64,000 nt of DNA from Saccharomycopsis phalli. Taxonomy: Eukaryota > Ascomycota > Saccharomycetes > Ascoideales > Saccharomycopsidaceae. A program made the translations under genes and the position numbers. Below are positions 29,812 to 39,697 of the stretch, piece by piece (position 1 is the stretch's first letter; the number at the start of each line of letters is the position of its first letter). Under the pieces are notes generated by a model, which ran no database searches, was not told where the DNA came from, and saw nothing but the letters and a program-made list of their open reading frames with translations. The DNA is taken from assembly GCA_020342235.1 (NCBI GenBank), contig CP073212.1, forward strand, positions 248,001 to 312,000, read 5' to 3'.

Positions 29812-30281
29812 CGCGATAGTCGTTGCCGGAGATCTTCTCGGCAAACCTGTGCTCCACGACCTCGCAAAGGTCCCGTAAGTCGTCCAAGCCTTTCTGGAGT
29901 GCCTCAATTGCCGTGATCTTGCCATATGTCTGGATCCGGAGATGCAATTTTGTCTCCGAGGGATGTGGGATCGAGTATCCGCAAAACTCCACCTCTGGGT
30001 TCCGGATAATTATCAGCTTCAACGCATTGCCCAACGTGTGATCCTCATCCATGATCTGAAATGACACTGCAGTTCCGTCTTCACTTGCACCGGGCAACTA
30101 AATGTTAGTATGTGATCTTGACTCTCAGCAATTGCTGTCTGTCGTGCAAAGCTACTCCCATTGTGCAAAGCTATCCATCGCACCACGCGATACTCACCAT
30201 CTTAATCTTCTCGTGGTCCAACTCCTCCTCTTCCTCCTCGACCTCATCTACAGCAGCCATTTCGACATCTTGCGCAGCCAT
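29804..30281 (-). CDS. RPC19: RNA polymerase I/III shared subunit AC19 (spliced)
   Basis: Exon 1 30281-30198 (28 codons: MAAQDVEM..., an acidic run, then DHEKIKM) and exon 2 30097-29804 give 125 residues. Intron 30098-30197 is 100 nt, GTGAGT donor, TACTAAC branch site five bases before the terminal TAG. Exon 2 opens LPGASEDGTAVSFQIMDEDHTLGNALK, the alpha-like dimerisation motif, followed by CGYSIPHPSE. This is the Rpb11-like subunit that pairs with AC40 in RNA polymerases I and III. S. cerevisiae Rpc19 has 142 residues. Confidence 0.95.
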
Positions 30282-30325
30282 TTTGAGCTTGAAATTTTTC
30301 CCTGGTGCACAATGTAGTGCAGGGG

Positions 30326-30332
30326 TTACCCG
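30326..30332. promoter_or_regulatory. Reb1-like TTACCCG site
   Basis: In the 254-bp divergent promoter between RPC19 and the gene at 30536, 45 bp upstream of the RPC19 ATG. Confidence 0.5.
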
Positions 30333-30535
30333 GTGTACAGCGGATTTCTGTTCTCCACAACCAGTGGATAATCACAGGATTTGCGATTATTGCCGCCTAG
30401 TGACAAAGTTTTGGCGCGGCAGGATACATTCCCTTTCGGACATTGTATGCTCTTACAGTTGCCTGTATAAAAAGACCCATGACTGCCGATCGCATGCTTT
30501 ATATATAGCATCATGGCCAGCCGGTCTCCTAAACA

Positions 30536-31831
30536 ATGCAGTGTGCCCTCGAAGGCAGCCAGTGCAGCCCGTTGGCGGCTCAGCTAGAGGCACGTGCGGC
30601 CTACCACAACGGCCTGGTACCTGCGCGGCTCGGGACATGCTACCGGCGTCTCTTGTTGGTGCTTCTCAAGTCGATCGACTACTACATTCTCATCTTCCCC
30701 AGCGACTCGTCCAAGCAGCGCGACTTTGTGTTCATCCGCACCCGCATTTTGGTGCCGGCTGTGCGTGCCGTGCTCCAGGATACCTGGAATAAGCCGCATA
30801 TTCTCAAAGCCACCGCGATCCTCCGCCAGCTTCTCGTGTTCCTGGGATACAAGTTCCGTAAGTTGGTGTTGCGCAACTTGCAGTTTTACTCCATCATTCT
30901 CAGGGACAAGGTGCTCCACCAGCGCGACTACAAGCTAGTGGGCCGCATTCTTGCCGAGTTGTCCAAGATTGAGCATCTCTTCCGCGCACCACAGGAGAAC
31001 CCCGTGCTCCAGCACTCGGTGGTGTCGGCGTTGTCGCGAGAAATCAGCGAGTTCGAGGCCCTGTTGCTCCGGGTTCGGCCCATCAAGGGATATCTCATTG
31101 ACAAGTACTATTTCCAGCAAAGCAAGTACCTGTGCTGGTGGGAATTTCTCTGCGCCAAGGATCCAGTTTGCGCCGTGGCAGAGCTGCATGACGTCCACGC
31201 GTACATTGGCTCGTGCAGCAACTTTTGTAACCAGGAGTTTGAACAGTATTACCAAATCAGGTCCCCCGACGACTACGAATACTCAACGTCTCCGTTGGTG
31301 GAGCCAGAGCACATGCACAGCTTGAGCAGTTGCCATGTGCAAGATCTCGCCTCGCTTCTCTGTCGCGGCGTTCACACGTTTGTTCGCTCATTGGCCGCCT
31401 TTATCCGCACCAACTTCCCTGGTTTGAAGCACTGCGCCGAAGCGTTGACGGAGTTTGCCCAGTGCACGGTCGACGAGCTCGTGCCATTGACGTTCTGTCT
31501 CCGCGACTTTGTGTTGCGTCTTGCGCTGGTGCCTGGCGAATTCACCGTCGATGCCTGTTTTTTTCGCCTGGAGCAGTCTCCAGTCGCAAAGTACATTCAC
31601 CAGGTGCTTGAGTTTGAAAACAATCTCAGCATGATTGTGTTTGCCCTATGCATCAAGAAGAACCCACTGCTTGATATTGTGGCGTACTTGGAGCGGTTTT
31701 CGGATGCAAATGCGCCGGAAGTGCAAGTTCTTCCCTTGCTGTGTCATGCGGACTCGGACATTTTGACTATCCAGCTGATTTGTGCGGAGATGTTTAGTGA
31801 GGCGAGTTTTGCGGTTTTCAAGGTGGAATGA
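30536..31831 (+). CDS. Unrecognised 431-residue protein
   Basis: Complete frame with an ATG at 30536 and normal yeast-like codon use; no family recognised. It is predicted mostly alpha-helical, Leu- and Cys-rich, without signal peptide, convincing membrane span or repeat. Notable segments: RRLLLVLLKSIDYYILIFPSD, cited by its ends at residues ~37-57, ILRQLLVFLGYKFRKLVLRNL (~92-112) and a HxxDLASLLCRGVHTFVRSLAAFIR helix later, suggesting a helical-repeat or bundle fold. Divergent from RPC19 and sharing its promoter region. It is followed immediately by a TGGAAGTGG repeat. Confidence 0.6.
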   Translation: MQCALEGSQCSPLAAQLEARAAYHNGLVPARLGTCYRRLLLVLLKSIDYYILIFPSDSSKQRDFVFIRTRILVPAVRAVLQDTWNKPHILKATAILRQLLVFLGYKFRKLVLRNLQFYSIILRDKVLHQRDYKLVGRILAELSKIEHLFRAPQENPVLQHSVVSALSREISEFEALLLRVRPIKGYLIDKYYFQQSKYLCWWEFLCAKDPVCAVAELHDVHAYIGSCSNFCNQEFEQYYQIRSPDDYEYSTSPLVEPEHMHSLSSCHVQDLASLLCRGVHTFVRSLAAFIRTNFPGLKHCAEALTEFAQCTVDELVPLTFCLRDFVLRLALVPGEFTVDACFFRLEQSPVAKYIHQVLEFENNLSMIVFALCIKKNPLLDIVAYLERFSDANAPEVQVLPLLCHADSDILTIQLICAEMFSEASFAVFKVE

Positions 31832-32376
31832 AGTGGTGGAAGTGGTGGAAGTGGTGGAAGTGGTGGAAGTGGTGGAAGTGGTGGAAGTTAATTGAAAGTT
31901 AATTGACGTGGGTAAAATAAAATAAATAGTAAATTATGTGAGTGGTGGATTGATGTGGGTGAATTGATGTGGGTGAATTGACGACTGATATTGATGACTG
32001 ATAAATTATGTACCAATATGTGAATAGATAAATCACGTCAATTGTAATCCAATGTTGATAATCCATTGATCCAATGTTCATCATCACGTCAATGGTCAAC
32101 CATAACTAAATGGCAAATTCATCAAAATACAACATTGCACATCTAAATAAAATGCCGGACAATTGTGCAAAATACAAGAAAACAGTTTGCTACAACATCA
32201 ACCACTATAATACTTATATATGTACACTAATAGACGCAGCATCGCTCGTAGCTACAAACATCTAAGCAGCTTAACTAGCACTCATCCAATACATGGACCA
32301 GCACATGAGCAATCCTCAGTCGGTACTTCCAACGTTACTCTGCCTACCATTAACCACCACCAACCAATACAACCGT
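31832..32376. repeat. Intergenic region with 9-bp repeat after the stop codon
   Basis: 31832-31890 has six to seven perfect copies of GTGGAAGTG. The rest to 32376 is AT-rich, with a looser GATGTGGGTGAATT duplication near 31950-31985. No gene. Confidence 0.85.
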
Positions 32377-32893
32377 CTACTTCAAGTACCGTTGGGCCTG
32401 CTCCTTCACCCGCTTCAAGTACTCCGGCTTATTTTTGGAAAAAGCCTTCCAGGCCTCCTCTTGCGCCGGGGAATTCGGATTCGGGTCGTTCAAAAGCTCT
32501 TGCACACCCAAGACAATCTGCTTCAACGTAATCGCAGGTTTCCAGTCTTGTTCCTCGTTCAAAATACTCAAACAAACCGTGCCCGATGGATACACATTGG
32601 GATGGTAGAAGCCCGCTGGAAACTTCACTTTCGGAGGCTTTGACGGGAAATCCTCAGGAAAATTTATCGTCACAGGATACACAGACTCGCCCCATATCGT
32701 GTCGGCCTTGCCCGGTATACCAGCAGTCCATGTTTGCAAGTTCAACGACCCATCCAGGTTCTTAGTCGGCTTCGCATAGAAGCCAAAAGGATGGTCCTTC
32801 CGCCATGACTTTCTGTCTGATTAATAATGTTCCATATCTCATCGCCTCCACTCACCTTTCTTCCTGTAACCGTGCAGTCCGCAACCCACTCAT
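32377..32893 (-). CDS. UBC9: SUMO-conjugating E2 enzyme UBC9 (spliced)
   Basis: Exon 1 32893-32856 ([12 protein letters not shown] plus two bases) and exon 2 32812-32377 give 157 residues, exactly the S. cerevisiae length. The intron (32813-32855, 43 nt; GTGAGT donor, ATCAGACAG end) splits an Arg codon and joins to [15 protein letters not shown]. Active site: [15 protein letters not shown] with the catalytic Cys. The N-terminal basic stretch binds SUMO. Its branch site is weaker (TTAAT). A CTG codon at 32755-32757, in PTKN-x-DGS where relatives have Ala/Pro, would give a better fit as Ser. It transfers SUMO in nucleus and cytoplasm. Confidence 0.96.
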
Positions 32894-33614
32894 GTGTGTT
32901 TGGTCCAACACCCAAATTCCGGCCTCAATATACAGCGGTGTTACCCGGATCGGAACAGAAGTCATGGTAACCCAATTTTGTTGCTAAGCATCTCTTGAGC
33001 CGCGCAATGCTAGCAAACAATGGTGGCTGTTGGTGACAACATCACGCATGCGTCTTCAAACTTGCCAATACATATTTGCTGGCAATCGACAATATATACC
33101 GGCAGTACTCCCCAGATGCGTCACGTGATTGTATACCCACCAGGTTTTGGCCAAATATTTGCACATCTGTCAAAGATCTAATTATAGTATTGATCTGCTT
33201 TGAGACTTGATTCGGCTTGGTTTGGTTGTTTATGTTTGTAATGTCTTTAATTAAGGAAATGTTTTATATCGTGCCCCAACTGGGTTACGCGATTTGCAGA
33301 TTGGGGATCCGACAAACTTTATTCCCGTTTGCAGGGTTTTTTCTCAATTTTGTCTCTTATATCTTCTCTTTATTTTGAAAATCTATCTTTGTCCTTCTTC
33401 CTCTTCTTCTTCCTTATTTCTTCCTCTTCTTCTTCCTTATTTCTTCCTTGTCCTTTCCTCTTCTCACTTCTCACCTTTCCCAATTTGCATCTTTGGAAAA
33501 TGCGCCCCAAGTCGTGCTGCTATATTTATAAACGTCAAGCTGTTTCAGAACCAATAGTATGCAGATCTGACAGTTTATATATAAACAGTTAGTCTCTTTG
33601 AACATCCACAAACA
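32894..33614. other. Intergenic region (divergent promoters of UBC9 and a zinc-finger gene)
   Basis: Apart from the TTACCCG site there is a TCACGTGA at about 33120 and a pyrimidine tract at 33360-33470 built from TTCCTCTTCTTC units. No gene. Confidence 0.65.
32941..32947. promoter_or_regulatory. Reb1-like TTACCCG site
   Basis: About 48 bp upstream of the UBC9 ATG. Confidence 0.5.
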
Positions 33615-34616
33615 ATGACCCCGACCCCAATTGATTTCGAGCAACAGCTCTTGAGTCACCCTGAGATTATGGAGTACATCAAGTTGCCCACACCACAGAA
33701 ATTGAAACTCCGCTGCAGCAAACCAAACTGCTTACAGCGGGCTGCTCACTTCACCAGTTATATGGAACTCGCGCGTCACATGAATACCCACCGGAATTTT
33801 GTGCCAGAATTCCGGTGCAACGGCAAGCACACATTTGCAAACAATTGCCCATTCACAGTACTTGGATTTGCAAATCAGCGCGAATGGAAAGAGCACCGGC
33901 AAATCAGACGGTGTGATCACTGCCACATGCTCTTCAGCCGCATCGACAATCTCAAGACACACATCCGCAAAGATCGCAACAATATCAGCCCATGCCACCG
34001 GAAAATCCAGCGAGATAGCAGTCCAAAAGTTGCCAAATCTGTGCACCTGGACTCGACCAAGTTGCCAAGACGCACATGCCCTGCACCAAAGCCCCGCAGC
34101 AGGTCGGACCCTGTTCAGTTCCAAGATACATTGTTCAGTTCAAACTTTATAACCCAAGGGCAGTGCACTTTTCTTGATGAGCCACTTTTCTTGGAGGACT
34201 CTGCTCCAGGTACCTACTTTGGTGACTTTGTTCCAGGTACTTATTTTGGTGACTTTGCTCCAGGTTCTTATTTTGACGACTCCACTCCAGGAGTCTATTT
34301 TGACGACTCTACACCAGGTTCCAATGTTGATGACTCCACGCCAGGTATTTTGTTTGAAAACTCTAGTCCTGGTTTTCCTCTTAAAAATTCTGGTCCTGGT
34401 TTTCCCCTTGAAAACTCTGGTCCTGGTTTTGCTCTTGAAAATCCCATTCAAGGTGTTCCCTTGGAATTGCAACCACGCTCTACCCAAGAAGGCACTACAT
34501 TTCTAATGACCAGCCAGCATGGGTCAAATCACACTTCCAACTTCTACTCAGAGCCCACCTCTACATTGGACTCTTTGAATTTTTACATGGGATATATACT
34601 TGGGGAACGTATTTGA
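33615..34616 (+). CDS. C2H2-type zinc-finger protein with PGxxF acidic repeats
   Basis: 333 residues. Residues ~30-130 resemble the finger region of the gene at 17289: C34/C39/H55/H59, then C68...CPFTVLGFANQREWKEH, then C100/C103/H116. The last finger lacks an obvious final His at the usual spacing. Residues ~190-275 are about nine copies of an 8-10 residue acidic, aromatic repeat (DSxPGxYFD and SGPGFPLEN), from 27-30 bp DNA units at ~34190-34450. Such a Phe/Asp-rich array could be an activation or condensate-forming region (inference). No orthologue named; probably a paralogue of the 17289 gene. Confidence 0.7.
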   Translation: MTPTPIDFEQQLLSHPEIMEYIKLPTPQKLKLRCSKPNCLQRAAHFTSYMELARHMNTHRNFVPEFRCNGKHTFANNCPFTVLGFANQREWKEHRQIRRCDHCHMLFSRIDNLKTHIRKDRNNISPCHRKIQRDSSPKVAKSVHLDSTKLPRRTCPAPKPRSRSDPVQFQDTLFSSNFITQGQCTFLDEPLFLEDSAPGTYFGDFVPGTYFGDFAPGSYFDDSTPGVYFDDSTPGSNVDDSTPGILFENSSPGFPLKNSGPGFPLENSGPGFALENPIQGVPLELQPRSTQEGTTFLMTSQHGSNHTSNFYSEPTSTLDSLNFYMGYILGERI

Positions 34617-35634
34617 TTGTACAACTGGCATTATTTATAGACTGCATTAAATGGACATTATACATTAAATGGATTGTAGGAGAATGACTATGTTGGTTAG
34701 AGTGATTGTAAAATGGCTGGGATAAATATGCCTGTGTTGAGGTATTTTGAATTATTGGGCAAGTTCTCTGTATAATGAATAAGTTCCATGTGAGGAGAAT
34801 TTAACAAGGGATTGTATTGAATTGCTAAAATATATAGCTGGTGTTTATCATACAGTTGGTATTATTTTATCATAGTAATTTGGTATTGCTGTATCATCGT
34901 ATATTGTATTGTCACGATAATTTCTACACTTGAAAAAAAGTCCAAATACAACGATAAAACTTGACAGACCTGGAAGAACTAGCATGATAATGTCAGGGAA
35001 ATGGAATAAAACACTAGAAAATAAAAGAAAATTAGAAATAAAAAATTCAAGAATAGGCTGTATTTCATGAATATACTTGTAAGCTGTAATGACAACGCAC
35101 AATCACGTGGCTTGTATATTAAGGACTTGTACCTGAGTTACGTTAAGCCAGCTCCTTTATGGAAGGTCCATTATATTTAAAATACAGTAGATACAATTCC
35201 ATCGGCCAAGACAACTTTGTACATGTTTTGGTGACTGATGGAAATTAAAATTTGGACATGTCGCCAGCCAAAGTTAGGAACCAATGTATTGACTGTATGC
35301 ACATAGTAGAGATGATATATAAGTCGCTGGATCCTATATATATTGGTGATATTATATTGCAGTGATTATTTGGAGGTTATTTGGAGATTATACTGCAAGT
35401 CTTCTTTTGCCTTGTACATTGCGTATACAGAGAACATCAGTGTGGAATTGAACACCAGCGTAAAATTAAACATCAGTGTGGAATTAATGAAATAGGTATT
35501 TTTGAGGATTAAAATAAACCCACGCCAAGGGTTTTTACAAAACCCCATTATCTCGTTGAGCAGCAGGTATCACTAAACTGACATCGATGCCACACCGGGT
35601 AACACCACTATTACCCGCATTTTTAGTAACAATC
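34617..35634. other. Intergenic region, no gene seen
   Basis: 1 kb of AT-rich DNA without an evident tandem repeat. A minus-strand hydrophobic frame at 34848-35102 has no homology I recognise and atypical codons; I do not call it. Two TTACCCG-type sites lie at the VMA16 end. Confidence 0.55.
35596..35617. promoter_or_regulatory. Two Reb1-like sites (CGGGTAA and TTACCCG)
   Basis: Inverted pair at 35596-35602 and 35611-35617, 18-39 bp upstream of the VMA16 ATG. Confidence 0.5.
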
Positions 35635-36294
35635 ATGAAATCGGCCATTACCACATCAAGTATGGTAGCTGCTGGGTATCTTAGTGTTTTCACGGTCTTG
35701 GTTGTTGGAGGATGTAAGTATGAATTTGCCGTGATGGGCGTGTACTGACCATTAGATCTTTTATTCACTGGGCATGGTGAGACGTTCAATGTCGGTGAGT
35801 TTCTAGCGACAACGTCACCATATCTCTGGGCCAGTTTGGGGATAACTGCCTGTATAGGATTCAGTGTTGTGGGTGCGGCGTGGGGAATTTTCATCACGGG
35901 TGCCTCGATTATTGGAGCTGGTGTGAAGGCTCCGCGAATAACCACAAAGAACTTGATTTCGATTATCTTCTGTGAGGTTGTGGCGATCTACGGGTTGATT
36001 ATGGCGATTGTGTATACGTCGAAGTTGACGAGCGCGTCATCGGAGGCGTTATACAGCAAGGACAATTTGTATACTGGGTATGCCTTGTTCTGGGGCGGTA
36101 TTACTGTGGGATTGAGCAACTTGATTTGCGGGATATGTGTGGGGATCACAGGGTCGACTGCGGCTGTTTCCGACGCGGCTGACAGTGCGTTGTTTGTGAA
36201 GATATTGGTGATTGAGATCTTTGGCTCTGTGTTGGGGTTGTTTGGGCTTATTGTGGGGTTGTTGATGGGCGGTAAGGCCAATGAGTTTAGCTAG
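35635..36294 (+). CDS. VMA16: V-ATPase proteolipid subunit c'' (spliced)
   Basis: Exon 1 35635-35713 ([18 protein letters not shown]...) and exon 2 35756-36294 give 205 residues (213 in S. cerevisiae). The 42-nt intron (35714-35755; GTAAGT donor, TACTGACCATTAG end) splits a Tyr codon and restores [28 protein letters not shown]. Five hydrophobic helices; the [14 protein letters not shown] helix carries the essential proton-binding Glu; [12 protein letters not shown] and [13 protein letters not shown] are hallmarks. Subunit c'' sits in the rotating Vo ring of the vacuolar proton pump. The branch site CTGAC is shared with the BZZ1 intron. Confidence 0.96.
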
Positions 36295-36911
36295 GTGTCA
36301 ATGTGGTTAGCTAGTAAGATCAAAGTGAGGTGACTAGATGGTTCCAAAGGACTACAATTATGCAATGAATAGATGTGCTCTAGTTGTATAGTAATGAATA
36401 TGCAGAATTATCATGTGAGTATGTGAAGGAGAGGTACATGGGTATATGTATGAGAGAATGGTAGAATAAGAGAGTGGTGGAATATAGAATGGTAAATAGA
36501 ATGATGGAACATATAATGGTAGAATATATAATGGTAGAATATATAATGGTAGAATATATAATGGTAGAATATATAATGGTAGAATATATAATGGTAGAAT
36601 ATAGAATGATAGACAATGATAGACAATAATAGACAATTTATAATACAGCAGTCTACCTAGTGCCAAACCAACAGGAAAATGCTGGTATAAAAGCAAAGCT
36701 CACATACAAATCTCACATAATACAAGTCTCACATAATACAAAATAAAACATGCAGTATTCAATCCAGCATACAATATAACTTGATATTTATAGATTAAAG
36801 TATATGGTACAATGCATGGTATATTCAAGATCTAAATATATCCACCCACTTTACAAGTTTTAGCGCATACCCAGTCACCAGATACCAGAGTCCTTGCAAA
36901 TTCACAGTCGC
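36295..36911. repeat. Intergenic region with 15-bp minisatellite
   Basis: 36470-36610 has about eight copies of ATGGTAGAATATATA, six of them perfect. The remainder shows nothing gene-like. Confidence 0.9.
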
Positions 36912-37289
36912 CTATTCACTGAAATTCCCCGAATCATGGTATTCCTTATCTTCCTCTTCTGGCTCTTCTCTTCGCAATCCATATCCTTCGCCATCCTCCT
37001 CGGGCTTCTCATTGAGCTCTTCACAAGCATCTACCCAGTCAGAATACACGTCAACCGGTGCACTTAGCAACGTCACCGTGGTGTGGAACGTCTGTCCACA
37101 AACCTTGCACTTTAAACTGCCAATCAACGACTTCTTGTCGATCTTGCAAATGATGGATTTCTCGTGGTTGCAGAACAAGCACGAAAAGGTCGCCTCCAAC
37201 TTCTGCACCACCCGCTTAGTGGGTTTTCTCGCCGACTTTTTCCGTCCCTACATGTTAGTTTTGCCTTCCATTGCTCGAGTACGTACCAT
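36912..37289 (-). CDS. ELF1: Transcription elongation factor ELF1 with ATG-only first exon (spliced)
   Basis: Exon 1 is the ATG alone (37289-37287). The intron 37248-37286 (39 nt) has donor GTACGT and end CTAACATGTAG; exon 2 is 37247-36912. Product 112 residues: GRKKSARKPTKRVVQKL basic N-terminus, zinc ribbon CLFC...CKVCGQTF, then the W-containing DVYSDWVDACEEL helix and acidic tail. Elf1 is the conserved RNA polymerase II elongation factor acting on chromatin. No ATG exists in exon 2 that would keep the basic N-terminus, so splicing is needed. S. cerevisiae Elf1 has 145 residues. Confidence 0.92.
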
Positions 37290-37331
37290 TTATAAACTCT
37301 GGCACAGGCCGCGACATTTCATATACACGTG

Positions 37332-37338
37332 TTACCCG
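37332..37338. promoter_or_regulatory. Reb1-like TTACCCG site in the ELF1/CIC1 divergent promoter
   Basis: Midway in the 98-bp gap between the two start codons, so it can serve both genes. Confidence 0.5.
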
Positions 37339-37359
37339 GTACATGAGAGATGAGGTTCG

Positions 37360-37370
37360 AAAATTTTTTT
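37360..37370. promoter_or_regulatory. RRPE-like AAAATTTTT element before CIC1
   Basis: The ribosomal-RNA-processing element core AAAAWTTTT, 18 bp upstream of the ATG of a ribosome-biogenesis gene. Confidence 0.4.
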
Positions 37371-37387
37371 GAAAAAGCCAGTCCACA

Positions 37388-38650
37388 ATGCCACCCAGAA
37401 GAAGCAAAAACTCGCTGAAAAATCCCGTCGGTTCGCCGTTGCGGTCACCAAAGACGGTCAAGAATAACGCAAAGGACAAAAGTTTGCAGCAGGAGATGGC
37501 CAAGGCCAAGGATAGTGGCCTTGTGGCGGCTAAGATAGTCATCGCTGCGGTCCACCAATTGGCAGAATACAGCAAGCGACAGCAGGATGAGGACAAGAAA
37601 AGCGAGTTGATCGAGGACGAGAGACATCTTGATGACGACCTTGAGTTGGTTTTCCAGTTCAAGAAGTACTTGACGCAAGAAACCCGGCTCAAGCCGAAAC
37701 TGGTGCGGCTCGAGCATCCAGTGTACCCATTGAGCGACGACTTCAAGATATGTTTAATAGTGCGCGACTCGGTGTTCAAGAGCGAGGCGGATGTTGAGCA
37801 GATAGAGGAGGCCAAAATCCCGTACTTGGCGAAGATTCTTCCATTCAAGGAATTGTACGACGAATACAAGACATATGACCAGAAACGGCAGCTTGCGGGA
37901 TCATATGATCTCTTTCTCGCCGACGACGGTGTTGTCACAAATCTTCCTTCGATCTTGGGTAAGACTTTCTACCGCAGCAAGGTGCCAGTGCCGATTAAAG
38001 TGGTATCCACCAGCAGCACCAAGAGCTTTTCTCTCGACACAATCCGCAGCAAAATTGAACAGGCAGTATCGTCGACGCATTTCCTCGTGCGACCAAGCAG
38101 CAATCTCTCGATCAGAATCGGGAATATCGCCAACCTCACAGAGAAGGAGAACATCAGCAACACCCAGACCGCATTGCAGCAGGTCACTGAGAAGTACAGT
38201 CAGTTTGGAGTCCGTGCTGTCTACATTAAGCTCAAGGCTTCACCTGCGTTGCCGTTGTTTTATGACGACAATTTGGGATTGCCCGAGACTGAGGAGAGTG
38301 CTGCCGCCAAGACTGTGGTATCTGATAGCGAGTATGTGGTGGGTGACCAGCAGATTATTGCAAAGGGCGTGAAGTTGTCTGCATTTGAACAGGGCTTGTT
38401 GGAAATTGGACAATTTGACGAGGAGCCTGAGTTTGTGGAGAGAAAGAAGAAGAAGGCCAAGGGGAAAACCGAAAACAAAACTGGGGCTGCCAAGGAAAAA
38501 AACGGGGCCACTGCCAAGGAAAAAGCCGAGGCCACTGTCAAGGAAAAAACCGAAACCACTGCCAAGGGAAAGAGTGAGAATGATAAGGGACAGACTAACA
38601 AGAAAAGAAACAAAAGTAACCAGTCTATAAATAAGAGAATCAAAGTGTGA
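37388..38650 (+). CDS. CIC1: Ribosome-biogenesis factor Cic1/Nsa3 (ribosomal L1 fold)
   Basis: 420 residues. A basic N-terminus (~1-60) is followed by an L1-like domain at ~85-320: DLELVFQFKKYLTQETRLKPKLVRLEHPVYPL, cited by its ends, then DLFLADDGVVTNLP, RPSSNLSIRIGN and VYIKLKASPALPL. The GVKLSAFEQGLLEIG segment matches the C-terminal part of yeast Cic1 (376 residues) better than Utp30. Cic1 binds pre-60S particles near ITS2 in the nucleolus. The lysine-rich tail carries about four degenerate KEKxxATxKEK repeats before a nuclear-localisation-like end (KKRNKSN..NKRIKV). Confidence 0.85.
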   Translation: MPPRRSKNSLKNPVGSPLRSPKTVKNNAKDKSLQQEMAKAKDSGLVAAKIVIAAVHQLAEYSKRQQDEDKKSELIEDERHLDDDLELVFQFKKYLTQETRLKPKLVRLEHPVYPLSDDFKICLIVRDSVFKSEADVEQIEEAKIPYLAKILPFKELYDEYKTYDQKRQLAGSYDLFLADDGVVTNLPSILGKTFYRSKVPVPIKVVSTSSTKSFSLDTIRSKIEQAVSSTHFLVRPSSNLSIRIGNIANLTEKENISNTQTALQQVTEKYSQFGVRAVYIKLKASPALPLFYDDNLGLPETEESAAAKTVVSDSEYVVGDQQIIAKGVKLSAFEQGLLEIGQFDEEPEFVERKKKKAKGKTENKTGAAKEKNGATAKEKAEATVKEKTETTAKGKSENDKGQTNKKRNKSNQSINKRIKV

Positions 38651-38761
38651 GCATATAATATCTGACCATAATGTAAGCCTTTGTAGTGTTAGGGTAGAAT
38701 TACTAGCCAAAGTGGTATTTTTAAAGGGTCCTGTACTGTCCCTTGGGAATTGTTGATAGCG

Positions 38762-39434
38762 TCATTGCTCTTTTACAATTACTTGTGGAACGGATCTTAG
38801 AAGCTGAAATGTTGGTGTGTTGTTTATGTATGGTGTTGATTTTGTTTCCTTATCTTTGGTATGTTTCACCTCAGATGGAATAGAGCATCTGCATGTTGCT
38901 TCAGTATAGTCAAATGTAATGCGATAGGCAAATGTGTTACGAATGCCTGTGGGAAAGTGTAGAAGTTGGCGAAAAAGTAAATATGAAAAGATGAGAACAT
39001 GAGAACATGTGTAAAGATCAAAGATTAGTAAAGACAAGTAGAAAGGGCATGGCACGAAACAAGAATTTAATAACCAAACACCTACTCATGTCAAAGTCGG
39101 TAAAACTCATTTTTATATCCATGACTAAACTAATTTCCGTCACATCACCTGGGCTGTAGATCATGGCAAGTTTATACTCCACGTTATGACAGTTTGCACG
39201 CTGATAAACAGCAAAGCCAAGTAAGCTTGAGTAGTCATTACCTATTTTGTGGATTGCCAATTTACAAGGCATTCAAATTAGCAGAACCAGAACTCTAAAG
39301 ACATTTACACCATATTTGTCTGGGGCAGGAACAGCACCAAGGAAAACGGCTATATTATCTACACTAAAATCAAATAACCAGTTATATCACCCCAATACTC
39401 CAGGGGCGAGACTCCATAGCTCCTTTTGAGTCAT
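38762..39434 (-). pseudogene. Interrupted coding-like frame, unrecognised
   Basis: Starting from ATG 39434 (MTQKELW), one minus-strand frame stays coding-like to ~39086 except for two TGA codons (39387-39389 and 39273-39275). A possible 139-nt intron (39085-38947; GTAGGT...CACAG) would link it to a 60-codon segment ending at 38762. Pieces such as FLGAVPAPDKYGVNVF and YKLAMIYSPGDVTEI look protein-like but match no family I know. It may be a decaying host gene, a gene whose introns I have not resolved, or chance. The wider gap 38651-39697 holds nothing else obvious. Confidence 0.3.
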
Positions 39435-39643
39435 TTCTCTTTGTCAGTTTCTTAAAGATCAAGTTGAAAGTTCACATCTCTGTCGCAGAGTTTTCTTTCG
39501 ACAACTACGTAGCACCGTTCTCGGTCATGGACGGCAAAGTATAAATCTCCTCTAGGAGCCTACTATAACTATAGCCTTAAATAAATATTATTATTATACG
39601 TTAACCAACATCTTGGACATCAAACTTGTCACTGGCACTGTCC

Positions 39644-39650
39644 CGGGTAA
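39644..39650. promoter_or_regulatory. Reb1-like site (CGGGTAA)
   Basis: 48 bp upstream of the MRPL38 ATG, within CCCGGGTAACCCG. Confidence 0.5.
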
Positions 39651-39697
39651 CCCGATGAAATTCTTTCATTCGCGTACATGCGATTCTTCACCACAAG

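Noticed and set aside
34848-35102. 84-codon hydrophobic minus-strand frame
   Set aside because: AT-driven composition, no homology, no codon bias.
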